Shown here one piece after another: positions 9,201-17,789 of a stretch of 64,000 nt of DNA (its first letter is position 1; the number at the start of each line of letters is the position of its first letter). A program made the position numbers and the translations under genes. The DNA is from Phaeodactylibacter luteus (lineage in GTDB: Bacteria; Bacteroidota; Bacteroidia; Chitinophagales; Saprospiraceae), in the NCBI RefSeq assembly GCF_007993045.1, contig NZ_VOOR01000004.1, forward strand, positions 144,267-208,266. Reading direction: 5' to 3'. The notes under the pieces were generated by a model. It ran no database searches and had not been told where the DNA came from. It saw only the letters and a list, made by a program, of their open reading frames with translations.

Positions 9201-9857
9201 AGCCTTAAGGAGTGGGGGCTTGAGTTCTGTGCTGCAGTGACCGCCACCGCCCCTGTCATGATCACCAACGAGGTCATAGGTGTGCCTCCTGGGCAGGGCA
9301 ATACCATCACCACAGATTTCCTGGAAGTTCAGGATGATGTTTCTGCCCCTGAAGACCTGAAGTACATCCTGATTTCCACCCCTGCCAATGGCCAGCTGTT
9401 CCGAAATGGTGTAGCCCTAGGTGTTGGCGACTTCTTCACCCAGCAGACCATCAACGCTTTCAACCTCACTTATGTGCACGATGGCAGCGATACGGATGCA
9501 GATGGGTTTACCTTCCTGGTAGAAGACGAAGAGGGCGGATGGATCCCTACACAGACGTTCTCCATTGAAATAGATGAAAATGCGACGGTGAGCACTGCCG
9601 ACCTCAGCTTGGAACAGACCATTCAGGTCTTTCCCAACCCTGCACGTGACGAGGTACAGGTTTCTTTCGGGCAGCTGCTGCAAGGGCGGGCAACCCTCGA
9701 GCTGCGCAGCCTGCAAGGGGCACTGCTTATGCAGAAGGAAGCCGATGGCCTTACGGGCGCACATACCCTTCGGGTCAGCAGCCTGCCAAAAGGTATTTAC
9801 CTGCTCCAGGTACGGACAGCTGCAGGCACCGTTACCCGGCGCTTGGCAGTACAATAG
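6207..9857 (+). CDS. Secreted reprolysin-like zinc metalloprotease with P domain and T9SS sorting domain
   Basis: A 1216-residue exported protein. Signal peptide 1-20 (ends SFAQAQS); propeptide to about 195; a catalytic domain at about 205-425 with HEIAHQFSVGH, the HExxHxxxxxH zinc motif (His349, Glu350, His353, His359), followed by a Met-turn-like ...STIMSYAG. Then come Ig/fibronectin-like modules (about 440-860) and a subtilisin-like P domain at about 868-1010 (starts INNEPADLPVN, contains GEWTLRVRV). A CSPG/cadherin-like repeat at about 1012-1108 and a type A T9SS sorting domain from about 1138 (VFPNPARDEVQV ... KGIYLLQVRT) complete it. Family knowledge: such proteins cross the outer membrane by T9SS, and the sorting domain is cleaved and the protein released or surface-anchored. 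Likely role: extracellular protein degradation. Own promoter upstream and a terminator at 9887. Confidence 0.93.
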   Translation: MKFSITFLLGLIALSFAQAQSYWADVSEQRVYLPAAAEVDIRASEYRTLSLDFSALKQALQAAPAEYTAAAQASQVAVYLPMPEGQLEAFEVVETHNMHPNLAARYPQIRTYAGRSLERPHVSARFEVTPLGFTAGIFTPNGRVYVEPYATQQTRYHIAYYKKHLQIENLPERSCGYDDFVAEELNEEAQRMNDEQLEIMFRSAPTVPLRTYRLALACTGEFAQGKGGTLEGVLSAYNQALNRINEIFQTEVAVRMQLIENNDELINLDPGTDPFNNASTGTALLGQNQEYLNSVIGLNSYDIGHIFTGPCTDVGGVVSGTVCTPGKGRGVTCHYSSNPVFIAEEVMSHEIAHQFSVGHSWANCPGILEQLSSSNAYEPGSGSTIMSYAGACGNQNIVFNSNEYYNIGSLEDYIFYARQGTGSTCGTEAPTMNHEPEIQMPYEDGFFIPIETPFVLEATATDEDGDNLTYIWEQFDLGPVTPIGQPTGNAPLFRSFPPSPNGNKRTFPALNKIISNTFDATEVLPSYARDLTFQFVVRDNNPENGASVWQPVAFKSDATAGPFRVLTANENGTVWAGGSHREVNWDVANTTNPRVNCQYVDILLSVDGGFTYPYTLLAGTPNDGSAMVDVPNVATDDARIRVQASGNIFFDINDIDFVIEEAAEPGYAMSVTPVALPLVCLPSDPLSIEISTTAFLGFDSTLQLSLIGGLPEGSTATFASDTLTAGNSTTLTLDIQPNEGRDTLDFFVQAIVPGVDTSLRELRVITLSSDFSELALLEPADGTGGIVFSTDFSWNAVPSAETYDIEIATSPSFAPETILETSSGLAVAEYSPDELFEPSTLYFWRVRPQNDCGPGEFLPPFAFRTNTVDCINNEPADLPVNLSNNPSVRESKIFVTQEGTISDINIDNVEISYSPISVLQVSIISPEGTEVLLFDQSCLNTGLMRASFDDEAPNPISCPPINTLPVRPEEELSAFIGENTFGEWTLRVRVVNPGFGGGSLKEWGLEFCAAVTATAPVMITNEVIGVPPGQGNTITTDFLEVQDDVSAPEDLKYILISTPANGQLFRNGVALGVGDFFTQQTINAFNLTYVHDGSDTDADGFTFLVEDEEGGWIPTQTFSIEIDENATVSTADLSLEQTIQVFPNPARDEVQVSFGQLLQGRATLELRSLQGALLMQKEADGLTGAHTLRVSSLPKGIYLLQVRTAAGTVTRRLAVQ

Positions 9858-9886
9858 CGCCCCCTTGATTTATGGCTAAAAGCAAT

Positions 9887-9922
9887 GCCCCCAGCATGGT
9901 TGTCCATTCTGGGGGCGTTTTT
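9887..9922 (+). terminator. Intrinsic terminator of the metalloprotease gene
   Basis: GCCCCCAG (9887-9894) pairs with CTGGGGGC (9909-9916), followed by GTTTTT. It lies 30 bp after the stop. On the minus strand the T tract is poor, so it probably serves the plus strand only. Confidence 0.85.
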
Positions 9923-9943
9923 ATTCTGGTACCGCGCAACAGG

Positions 9944-10696
9944 CTAAACGCCCCGCTTATTCCCATATACCAGGATGTGCAGGCGGCTGGTAAAGTGGAA
10001 ACCATGAGCTTTGCAGGCCTCAATTAGCCAAGCCTGCTTCTCCGCCAATCGGCCGGCAGTCGTCCCTTCTGGCATGAGGTATACGCTTTGGGGGGGCAGG
10101 CCGTACTTCCGGACTAAGGCGAGCACTTCTTCCAGTTCCTGTACATCAGATAGGACAAACTTAAAGTGGGCTTTGGGAGATTGGGCGAAAAAGCGGTACA
10201 CCTTTGGCCGTTCCCTGAGCTTCTGGCTGTTGTTCGAGTTGGCCAGCTTAGGGGAAACGTTGTATTGGTTGATGCGCTCATCAAAGCCCGGCTCTGGCAA
10301 CAGCGTGCCATTGGTCTCTACTTCAAACCAGTAGTCAGGCCCGAGCATCTGCATCAGGGCCGTAAGCTGCGGCTGCTGCAGCATAGGTTCTCCTCCGGTA
10401 AGGACAACGTTCTTGCACGGGAAGGCGGCGATGGCTTCAGCTACTTTTTCCAGCGGCATTTCAGCGATATGCCTGGCTTTATCAAATTTTTCGTACCCCG
10501 GCTCTGCATCCCGGTCGTGCCGGAACCGGGTGCCCTTCCAGTTCCAGGTATAATCTGTATCGCACCAGCTGCAGTGCAAGTTGCAAAGTGAGGTGCGGAC
10601 GAAGATGCTGGGCTGCCCCAGGTTTTTCCCTTCTCCCTGTATGCTGTAAAAAATCTCCGGTTCCTGATCCGGTTGAGCTAGTTTGATCGTCATCAT
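9944..10696 (-). CDS. queE: 7-carboxy-7-deazaguanine synthase (radical SAM)
   Basis: A 250-residue radical SAM enzyme. The cluster motif is the QueE form CxxxCxxC, CNLHCSWC with Cys38, Cys42 and Cys45, preceded by FYSIQGEGKNLGQPSIFVR, the classic QueE opening. NVVLTGGEPMLQQ (about 95-107) is the GGE SAM-binding motif. Reaction: ring contraction of 6-carboxy-5,6,7,8-tetrahydropterin to 7-carboxy-7-deazaguanine, a step to preQ0 and queuosine. Two ATGs in tandem could start it (10696 or 10693). No other queuosine gene (queC, queD, queF) is beside it. It shares the minus strand with the upstream MATE gene, 21 bp apart, and may be read from that gene's promoter. Confidence 0.95.
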   Translation of the reverse strand: MMTIKLAQPDQEPEIFYSIQGEGKNLGQPSIFVRTSLCNLHCSWCDTDYTWNWKGTRFRHDRDAEPGYEKFDKARHIAEMPLEKVAEAIAAFPCKNVVLTGGEPMLQQPQLTALMQMLGPDYWFEVETNGTLLPEPGFDERINQYNVSPKLANSNNSQKLRERPKVYRFFAQSPKAHFKFVLSDVQELEEVLALVRKYGLPPQSVYLMPEGTTAGRLAEKQAWLIEACKAHGFHFTSRLHILVYGNKRGV

Positions 10697-10717
10697 TAGT
10701 ATCCGTTGCGCCTTGCT

Positions 10718-12007
10718 TTAGCTGATAGACAAGCCTTTTCGGTAAAAGAGAAGGTGCTGAAATGCCCCACGGCCGGCCAAGAAGAGCAGCATAGCCAGCC
10801 AAAGCCCATGATTGCCCAGCCCCATGCCCGCCCAATAGGCTAGCAAGAACACAACAAACGCCATGATCATACTGTTGCGCATGGCCTTAGAGGCCGTCAG
10901 CCCGACGTACACCCCATCCCAGATGTAGCTGGGGGTGCCCAAAATAGGCAGTAGGGCCATCCAGAACAAATAAGGCGCGGCAGCGGCCAGCACATCTTCC
11001 TGATTGGTGAAAAGCCGGAGCAGCTGAGGGCCGCCCAGCCCGTACGCCAGGCTAAACAGCACAGCTAAGCCCATGCCCCAGGCAAAAGACAGCCCAATGG
11101 CCTGCCTGGTCTGTGCGGGCCTGCCCGCCCCTTTGTACTTCCCGACCAGGCTCTCAGAAGCATACGCAAACCCATCCACGCCATAAGACATCCAATTCAG
11201 AAACTGCAGCAGGATGGTATTGACCGCCAGCGACATGACGCCCAGCTCTGCAGAGCGTGCATAGAAAAAAGCAAAAGCGCTGGTCAGGCAAAGGGTACGC
11301 AAGAATATGTCTGCATTGATGCGAAGGAAGCCCAGGAGTTCCTCCACGCCAGCTACTGCGCTCCAGCTCAGGTGGGCCCGCAGCCCGCGGTAGCGCCAAG
11401 CCCATAGCCCCACGGCCAGAAACAGGCCACTGTACTGTGCAATGAGCGTGCCCCAGGCGACCCCGTCTACGCCCATGCCATGGTACTGTACCAGATATAC
11501 GCTCATGGCGATATTGATGAGGTTGATAAAGATGGTCAGCACAAGCGGGAAGATGGGGTTCTGCATGCCAAAGAACCAGCCCATGAAAGCATAGAGCCCC
11601 AACGTAGCCGGCGCAGCCCATATCCGGATATTGAAGTACCTCAGCACCAGGCCGAGCTGCTCTCCTTCTGCATTCATGAGGGTAGCCCCCCAATAACCCA
11701 AAGGGCCCTGCACAAGCAGGAGCAAAGCCGCAACAGCCAAGACCACCAACAAGGCCCTGCCCAAGGTATGCGACAGCTCTGAAGCGTCGTTGCGCCCATA
11801 GGCCTGTGCCGTTATCCCCGTTGTGCCCATGCGCAGAAAGCCAAAGTTCCAATAAATAAAATTGAACAGCATAGCCCCTACGCCCACCGCCCCAATATGG
11901 AGCTCCGACATCCGCCCCATCAGGGCCGTATCCACACTGCTCAGCAGAGGCACCGAGATATTGCTGATGATATTGGGGATGGCCAGCCTTAATATTTCCC
12001 TGTTCAT
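10718..12007 (-). CDS. MATE-family multidrug/sodium efflux transporter (DinF-like)
   Basis: A 429-residue integral membrane protein with about 12 hydrophobic segments, the usual MATE length. The first segment, LAIPNIISNISVPLLSSVDTALMGR, has the conserved P..(5-6)..S.VDT..(M/V)G pattern of MATE proteins, and GTTGITAQAYGRND follows at about residue 75. I start at MNREILRLAIPN (12007). The frame is open upstream to 12280, but that stretch runs into repeat C2 and its composition is that of the repeat. Family function: drug or metabolite export coupled to Na+ or H+. The sequence is nearer to the DinF subgroup. No adjacent regulator is visible. Confidence 0.92.
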   Translation of the reverse strand: MNREILRLAIPNIISNISVPLLSSVDTALMGRMSELHIGAVGVGAMLFNFIYWNFGFLRMGTTGITAQAYGRNDASELSHTLGRALLVVLAVAALLLLVQGPLGYWGATLMNAEGEQLGLVLRYFNIRIWAAPATLGLYAFMGWFFGMQNPIFPLVLTIFINLINIAMSVYLVQYHGMGVDGVAWGTLIAQYSGLFLAVGLWAWRYRGLRAHLSWSAVAGVEELLGFLRINADIFLRTLCLTSAFAFFYARSAELGVMSLAVNTILLQFLNWMSYGVDGFAYASESLVGKYKGAGRPAQTRQAIGLSFAWGMGLAVLFSLAYGLGGPQLLRLFTNQEDVLAAAAPYLFWMALLPILGTPSYIWDGVYVGLTASKAMRNSMIMAFVVFLLAYWAGMGLGNHGLWLAMLLFLAGRGAFQHLLFYRKGLSIS

Positions 12008-12179
12008 GCTACTGTGTAAAGTTGGGCGTACTGCCGGCTTTTTAATGCGGTTTGAACGCATGCCCATGCTGCCCCTTTCTATCGTTAAAAGCAGCCCCAG
12101 GCCTGTGCGGGCTGCAAAAGTACACATCTGCCTAAAAAGGCAGGTGCAGCTCCCCCACAAAAGGGCGAAGAACCCTAGA

Positions 12180-12337
12180 GCGCAATCCAGATTATCGTTT
12201 TTTGGGCCTACCCCTGCCGCAAGGCAGGGGTCGCTATGCTGCGGGGCTCGCTGCCCGCTCGGCCCTGACGGGCTTTCCACCCCTTCGCAGCGCTAGTCCG
12301 GTGCCATCATAAGCCTGCGCTATTTTGGTTGGCCCCC
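12180..12337 (+). repeat. Repeat family C, copy C2
   Basis: Forward copy from CCAGATTATCGTTTTTTGGG to about CTGCGCTATTTTGGTT. Its arm is the cleanest of the family: CCCCTGCC-GCAA-GGCAGGGG at 12211-12230, a perfect 8-bp stem closed by a GNRA-type loop. It lies in the 428-bp gap between the divergent MATE and Ddl-like/PASTA genes; the remainder of that gap holds only the promoter below and unremarkable sequence. Confidence 0.9.
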
Positions 12338-12374
12338 AAAGCTTGTGCCCAGCTAAGGTGTAGGCAGGATTTTT

Positions 12375-12382
12375 TACCTTTG
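12375..12382 (+). promoter_or_regulatory. Predicted -7 element of the Ddl-like/PASTA gene
   Basis: TACCTTTG is an exact match to TAnnTTTG, 53 bases before the ATG at 12436. No convincing -33 element is visible at the right distance. Confidence 0.4.
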
Positions 12383-12435
12383 TTACAGCAGCCTGCCTTC
12401 CCCGGGCTGCGGCAGGTGCCAAAACAACACAAGGA

Positions 12436-15400
12436 ATGAAAATCGGCATTATCACAGGAGCTCCCCAGCACCTTTCAGGACAGACAGCCCGCTCTGCCAG
12501 AGCGCTCTATGCCTTATTGGACCAGCAGCTGTTCCAGCCGGTTATCATCCGCCTCAGCGAAGCAGGCAACCTTTGGGAAACCGACGAATACTACCTCTAC
12601 GGCCAGGCCAGGCAACAAGAGCGCCCATTGTCCTGGCCCTCCCTGTCCGACCATATCGACTTTGCCTGGCTTGTCCTGCCGGGGCCTATTGGAGAAGACG
12701 GCAGCCTTCAAGAACAGCTGCAGCAGGCAGGTGTCCCCTACAATGGGCTTTCGCCCAAAGCCTGCCGGTACACCATTGACCGCAGCAGGTTTTCTGAACT
12801 GCTGCCCCTCGTGGGCGCCTTGCCCCCACCTACTGTCAAGGTACAACGGGAGGAGTGGGCAGCGGGCAGCCCTGCCCAATTCTTCGAAAAAGCCCTTGCC
12901 CAATTGAGCTCCCCCCTGAACATCCGCCCTGGCTTTAACCGGGGGGCAACAGGGCAAACCCAGCTCCACCCACAAGACGGGCTGGAGGATTTTGAGCTGG
13001 CGGTCAATCGGGCATTCTCCAGAGAAATCCTGCCCGTTGCAGAATGGGCAGACCGCAGTGGATACGACCGGCAAGAATATGCAGACTTGCTGGCGGATGC
13101 TCAAGACGGCCTCGGGCTTCCCCTAGAAGTCAACTTCTCGGGGGCGGCCTATACCTTTCATGACGCGGCAAGCCTGTGCCAGTTCCTCAACGACCAGGCT
13201 GCGCAGGCTTCTACGGGGCAGTGGTTCGAAATACAGCACCTCAGTGCACAGCCATCCGATGAAGTGCTCATCAGCACTTTGCCCACAGGGGCAGCCTTTA
13301 GCTGCCTGGTTTTCCAAAGCCCGGAGGGAGGGCCTGTAGCCTTGCCCCCAATGGCTTCCGGTGAGCACCCCCTTACACAGCCCGGACAGCTCACCGCTGC
13401 AGCAGAAGGGCTTTTTGAAGCCTTGGGCCTTCAGGGGTACGCTGTGTTCGAAGGGATTGAGGGGAGCGATGGGCAGCCCTATTGGCTCAGTGCCAGCAGT
13501 CAGCCCAAGCACCTGGCCCAATTGCTTGGGCAGGCTACGCTTGCCGGATACCCGCCCAAAGATGGCCTCACGGCCTTGATTGCCGCTTCTCTGCGGGCCC
13601 GCTCACAAGAAATACCAGGCACGCAAGCTATTTTACAATCGCTGCAGTTGCAGTGGGCAGCGCGCCCCGGCCGGGCTGAACCGTCTGCCATCCTTTTTTC
13701 GAAGGAGCCTTTGTTTGAAGAAGGCGCCCGGCAGTTGTGGAATGCACTGCAAGCCTTAGGCGGAGCGCCGCCCTTGCTGCTCCAAAAAGGCCAGGGCGGA
13801 CAATGGGAGGCCATTCATGCCGGAATGCTTTTTACAGGCGCTGCCGCTCAGCCCGGCAATCGGCCACAGCACGCCTTGGCCTCTTGGACAGGCCGCCCCC
13901 CCGCGGCAGAGCCTAAAGGCAAAATGAGCCTAGATGCCCTGCGCGGCAGCAGGATATGGCTGCAGCTGACAGAAGAGGACGCGCTGTTGGCAGCTGCCGA
14001 GCTGGAAGAGCTGGGCTTGCCCCACAGCAGTAGCCCTGCCTCTGCAACAGAAATATGCACCGACCGCTACCACGCCCTACAGACCCTCAAGCGCAATGGG
14101 CTGAACACCGCACGGCAGCTGCGCATTGCCCAAGCCCAATACCATCAAGCTCCGGCAGACTGCCTGCTGCGCGTGGAAAGCCAACTAGATTACCCTCTGG
14201 TTGGGAAACCTGCTCAAGGGCACCGTACACAGGCTGTTGTCCCGCTCCCAGACCGGGCAGCCCTTGAAGCTTACCTCGCCCTAAGTTTCCGGCCGGAAGG
14301 GGCGGAAGCTCAGGAAAGCCGAAGGCAGCTCCGCATCCCTCACAGCCAGGCGGTGCCAGCCGTAGCCCAAGCTGTTATAGAGCAAATGGTACTGCCCAAA
14401 GGGGCCGTATGGGCAGGGTACCTCTCTGCTACCCTCCTTGGGGCAGGCGGAGAGCGGTATGGCAGGCGTTTCGAATGGCTGAGCATGAAGGTGCGGCCGC
14501 TGGCTGCAACGGTACTGCCGCCAGAAGAAAAATATCCCACAGCTGCGCAATCTCCAGCCCCTACCAAAGCGTTCCCTTCAGCGTTGCAGGCCCAACTGAT
14601 GCCTGTGCTGGAAAAAGGGGCCAGGATACTCAATCTCGGCGGGCTAGCAGAGATTGAAGCTTGGGTGCTGCAGTACGAAGATGGGAGCCAGAACGTTATT
14701 TTTACAGATATCAACACCTGTTTGCCTTTTTTAGCGGGTGCCCCTTACCTTTGCCCGGAACAACCGCTGCAGCTGACCGTCGGGAAGATTGCCCAGCTGC
14801 TCTGGCCCGAGGAGGCTGCCGCACCTCCCCTGCAACCTGAAAAACCAACCGCTGCCCCTTCAAAAAAGACAGCCATGAATGAACCGCAAATGCCCCCTAG
14901 GGCAGAACACCCCAAACCGCACGAGGCACGCAACAGGGCCGAGGAGCTAAAGGCAAAGGCACGGGTGTATGCTCAGGAAACTTGGGCTTTTCTGAAATCC
15001 CCCATCTTCCTGAAGAATATGGGGGGCATCCTGCTGATGCTCGCCGGCAGCTTCCTCCTCATCAAGTGGTCGCTGAGATGGCATACCCACCACGGCGAGT
15101 CCATTCAAATCCCAGACTTCATTGGCATGGATATGGAGGACGCCCTGCTCAAAGCAGAAAAGCAGAACTTCAAATTGATTGCCATCGATTCCTTTTTCGA
15201 TAGCAGCCAGCGCCCGAACAGCATCTTCCAGCAAGAGCCCCGCCCCAATCAGCGGGCTAAAGAAGGGCGCACCATTTACGTGAGCAAGTACCGTTCACAG
15301 GCTGATTCCGTGCTGCTCCCCACGCTGCTCGATGCCGGGTACAGCTATCTCCAATACCGGACCAAAGCCGAACGGCTTGATATTTCCACCTCTATCAAGG

Positions 15401-15837
15401 AGCGGGTGTTCGATAATAAACAGGAGGAGAACAGCATCCTGCACTTCTACCACAATGGCCGGAAAATCACAGATGATATGCTCAGGCGGGGCGTCAAAAT
15501 CCCGAGAGGGGCCACCCTGGAGTTTGTCATAACCGAGCGCATTACCAATGAGGTGCCCCTGCCCAACCTGATCTGCAAGCGCTATGACGAGGCCATATTC
15601 CTCATCAGCAGCAGCAACCTTGTCCTGGGAGAAACCATTGGCGCTGCAGGGCTGGAAAGCCAGGCTTTTGTCTACGAGCAAGACCCAGGGTTTGAGCCTG
15701 GGCAGATGATCGCCAAAGGCACCAGAATTGATTTGTACCTCATGCCCAGCCGGCCTTCCGGATGTCCGGATGAAGCCCCCTCCGTACCAGAAGATGATAA
15801 CCCCCTGAATGAGGATGGGGAGGAAGATTTCGATTAG
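12436..15837 (+). CDS. Tandem D-Ala-D-Ala ligase-like protein fused to transmembrane segment and three PASTA domains
   Basis: A 1133-residue protein. The start MKIGIITGAP and, near residue 80, LPGPIGEDGSLQEQLQQAGVPYNG closely follow the N-terminal fold of D-Ala-D-Ala ligases. ATP-grasp-like sequence follows (PLNIRPGFNRGATGQ near 155), then a second ligase-like half from about 500 (DYPLVGKPAQGHRT near 580; ending FTDINTCLPF near 760, in place of the usual EVNT.PG(M/F)T). A Pro/Ala/Lys-rich linker (about 800-855), one membrane helix at about 860-880 (NMGGILLMLAGSFLLI) and three PASTA-like repeats (about 888-953, 958-1035, 1038-1110) complete it. The ligase motifs are degenerate, so activity is doubtful. 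PASTA domains of known proteins bind peptidoglycan. In many Bacteroidota a long Ddl-like gene and a PASTA-protein gene lie side by side; here they appear as one reading frame. Likely acts at the cell wall. Confidence 0.75.
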   Translation: MKIGIITGAPQHLSGQTARSARALYALLDQQLFQPVIIRLSEAGNLWETDEYYLYGQARQQERPLSWPSLSDHIDFAWLVLPGPIGEDGSLQEQLQQAGVPYNGLSPKACRYTIDRSRFSELLPLVGALPPPTVKVQREEWAAGSPAQFFEKALAQLSSPLNIRPGFNRGATGQTQLHPQDGLEDFELAVNRAFSREILPVAEWADRSGYDRQEYADLLADAQDGLGLPLEVNFSGAAYTFHDAASLCQFLNDQAAQASTGQWFEIQHLSAQPSDEVLISTLPTGAAFSCLVFQSPEGGPVALPPMASGEHPLTQPGQLTAAAEGLFEALGLQGYAVFEGIEGSDGQPYWLSASSQPKHLAQLLGQATLAGYPPKDGLTALIAASLRARSQEIPGTQAILQSLQLQWAARPGRAEPSAILFSKEPLFEEGARQLWNALQALGGAPPLLLQKGQGGQWEAIHAGMLFTGAAAQPGNRPQHALASWTGRPPAAEPKGKMSLDALRGSRIWLQLTEEDALLAAAELEELGLPHSSSPASATEICTDRYHALQTLKRNGLNTARQLRIAQAQYHQAPADCLLRVESQLDYPLVGKPAQGHRTQAVVPLPDRAALEAYLALSFRPEGAEAQESRRQLRIPHSQAVPAVAQAVIEQMVLPKGAVWAGYLSATLLGAGGERYGRRFEWLSMKVRPLAATVLPPEEKYPTAAQSPAPTKAFPSALQAQLMPVLEKGARILNLGGLAEIEAWVLQYEDGSQNVIFTDINTCLPFLAGAPYLCPEQPLQLTVGKIAQLLWPEEAAAPPLQPEKPTAAPSKKTAMNEPQMPPRAEHPKPHEARNRAEELKAKARVYAQETWAFLKSPIFLKNMGGILLMLAGSFLLIKWSLRWHTHHGESIQIPDFIGMDMEDALLKAEKQNFKLIAIDSFFDSSQRPNSIFQQEPRPNQRAKEGRTIYVSKYRSQADSVLLPTLLDAGYSYLQYRTKAERLDISTSIKERVFDNKQEENSILHFYHNGRKITDDMLRRGVKIPRGATLEFVITERITNEVPLPNLICKRYDEAIFLISSSNLVLGETIGAAGLESQAFVYEQDPGFEPGQMIAKGTRIDLYLMPSRPSGCPDEAPSVPEDDNPLNEDGEEDFD

Positions 15838-15880
15838 TTTCAACTTATAATTTCAACCGCCAAAGTAGACCACATTACGC

Positions 15881-16405
15881 ATGAAAAAAAGTTATTTGTT
15901 CTTGGCCCTTATGACACTTGTGGCCATGTCTTGCACAAGCGAGCAAGAGCGCATGTACACCGAACTGAAGCAGACTTACGACGAAGCCCGCAAGGGTATG
16001 GAGTACTATCAGAGCAGCTACGATCAGCTGCAGGGGGAGTACGATAGCCTCCGGGAAAAGTACGATGGCCAGCCCAATAAAATAGGTAAGGACTCCCTCC
16101 ACACCCAGCTAAGGCAACAGCACAATATGGTATTGGAAGCCCATGCCGACTTTTTCCGCCGGAGGGACGCCAAAATCAGCCAGCACGACGACCTGCTCCA
16201 ACGGTTTGGGGTGGAAAGCTACGGGCTGGAAGACCGCATCAAGGACCTTGAGGGCATGATAGCCGACCTAGAGCAGATCAAGTCGGAGTACGAGGCTCGT
16301 AATATCGAGCAGAACCAGCTCATCGAAGAGCAGCAGGGCATGCTGCGCACCATCAACACACAGCCGGGGCAGGCGCCATCCCAAGCCCGCCCGGCAATGA
16401 ACTAA
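15881..16405 (+). CDS. Coiled-coil lipoprotein of unknown function
   Basis: A 174-residue protein with a lipoprotein signal (MKKSYLFLALMTLVAMSC, lipid Cys18). The rest is charged and heptad-like (TYDEARKGMEYYQSSYDQLQ; EDRIKDLEGMIADLEQIKSE), predicting long coiled coils, with a Pro/Ala/Gln-rich tail. I do not recognise a family. It begins 43 bp after the Ddl-like/PASTA gene and ends 9 bp before a LolC/E-type permease, so the three probably form one operon linked to the cell envelope. Confidence 0.7.
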   Translation: MKKSYLFLALMTLVAMSCTSEQERMYTELKQTYDEARKGMEYYQSSYDQLQGEYDSLREKYDGQPNKIGKDSLHTQLRQQHNMVLEAHADFFRRRDAKISQHDDLLQRFGVESYGLEDRIKDLEGMIADLEQIKSEYEARNIEQNQLIEEQQGMLRTINTQPGQAPSQARPAMN

Positions 16406-16414
16406 AACGCTGAC

Positions 16415-17647
16415 ATGACATTTTCCCTGCGCATAGCCCGCCGTTACCTTTTCGCCCGCAAATCCACAAACGCGATCAACATCATCACGGGGATTTCAGT
16501 CTTAGGCATTGCGGTGGGCTCTGCGGCCCTTATCCTGGTACTGTCGGTCTTCAATGGATTTGAAGACCTGATTGCCACCATGTACAGCAATTTCAACCCG
16601 GACATTAAAGTCACGCCAGCCAAGGGCAAAACATTTGACGCAGACTCGACCCTCCTGCTGAAGCTTGAGCAGGTGGAAGGGGTAGCCGCCGTAGCCCGTT
16701 CGCTGCAAGAGGTCGCCTTTTTTGAGTACAAGGACAACCAAGACTTCGGGACCCTGAAAGGCATTAGCGACAACTTCAGCCAAGTAGTGGGCATTGACTC
16801 CACCGTAAGGGAAGGGCGCTACCTATTGCGCGACGGGCAGCGCGAGCTGGCTATCCTTGGCCTTGGCATGCGCGATAAGCTGGGGGTCAATGTAGGCGAC
16901 CCCTTCACCGAGCTAGGCGTTTATACCCCTAGGAGAGGGCAGAGCCCCGGGCTGTTCGGCCGTCAGCTGCAGCCTTTCCGGAGGCGGTACATTTACCCTG
17001 GCGGGACTTTCGTCATACAGCACGAGTTCAATAATGAGTATGTACTGGCTCCGCTTTCTTTTGCCCGTGAGCTGCTGGAAGCCGGGCCAGATGAAGTCAG
17101 TGCACTGGAAATCCGCCTGCAGCCCGGGGTGGCCACACCGGCCGCTATCGAGCGGTTGGAGGCTGTGCTCGGCCCCGGCTACACCGTGCGCGACCGGTTT
17201 GCCCAAGAAGCAGCTTTCCTGCGCCTGATGCAGGTAGAGAAATGGCTGAGCTACGCCATTGCCAGCTTGATGTTGCTGCTTGTCTCTTTCAATATGATCG
17301 GGGCGCTATGGATGATCGTGCTCGAAAAACAGCCCGATATTGCCATCCTGAAATCTATGGGCGCCCTCAACACAACGGTCCGCAACATCTTCCTCAACGA
17401 GGGCCTTTTGCTGAGCATAGTAGGCCTTTTCCTGGGGCTTATCCTGGCCCTGCTGCTCTATGCAGCCCAAAAGACCATCGGCATCATTACTGTGCCCGGC
17501 AACTTTATAGTAGAAGCTTACCCCATCAGTCTGCGGGCGGTAGATTTCCTCATTGTGTCTGTCACGGTAGTCATCATTGGCTTGCTGGCTTCCCTGCCCC
17601 CGGCCCTGCGCGCCATGCGGGTTTCCGCCCTTATCCGGGAGGATTGA
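16415..17647 (+). CDS. FtsX-like ABC permease, LolC/LolE type
   Basis: A 410-residue protein with the LolC/E layout. An N-terminal membrane helix is preceded by LRIARRYLFARKSTNAINIITGISVLGIAVGSAALILVLSV-type sequence. A periplasmic domain (about 50-270) includes the family phrase VFNGFEDLIATMY. Three C-terminal helices (about 280-300, 325-350, 380-400) end in SLPPALRAMRVSALIRED. Role by family: extracting lipoproteins from the inner membrane, with the LolD ATPase, for delivery to the outer membrane. No LolD gene is adjacent, which is common in Bacteroidota, and a general MacB-like export role cannot be excluded. Starts 9 bp after a lipoprotein gene and is probably cotranscribed with it. Confidence 0.85.
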   Translation: MTFSLRIARRYLFARKSTNAINIITGISVLGIAVGSAALILVLSVFNGFEDLIATMYSNFNPDIKVTPAKGKTFDADSTLLLKLEQVEGVAAVARSLQEVAFFEYKDNQDFGTLKGISDNFSQVVGIDSTVREGRYLLRDGQRELAILGLGMRDKLGVNVGDPFTELGVYTPRRGQSPGLFGRQLQPFRRRYIYPGGTFVIQHEFNNEYVLAPLSFARELLEAGPDEVSALEIRLQPGVATPAAIERLEAVLGPGYTVRDRFAQEAAFLRLMQVEKWLSYAIASLMLLLVSFNMIGALWMIVLEKQPDIAILKSMGALNTTVRNIFLNEGLLLSIVGLFLGLILALLLYAAQKTIGIITVPGNFIVEAYPISLRAVDFLIVSVTVVIIGLLASLPPALRAMRVSALIRED

Positions 17648-17789
17648 CCTGATGTCCGGCTAATATTTGCGCAAATAATGCCCTTTGCACTGCAGTAACC
17701 TGTTTTTTGCAGCTAAGTTTCCTCTTCAGGGCTTATCTTGCTCTTTGACAAGCCTTTGGCCAGTGGCCTAGCGTAAAAAACAATCAACT

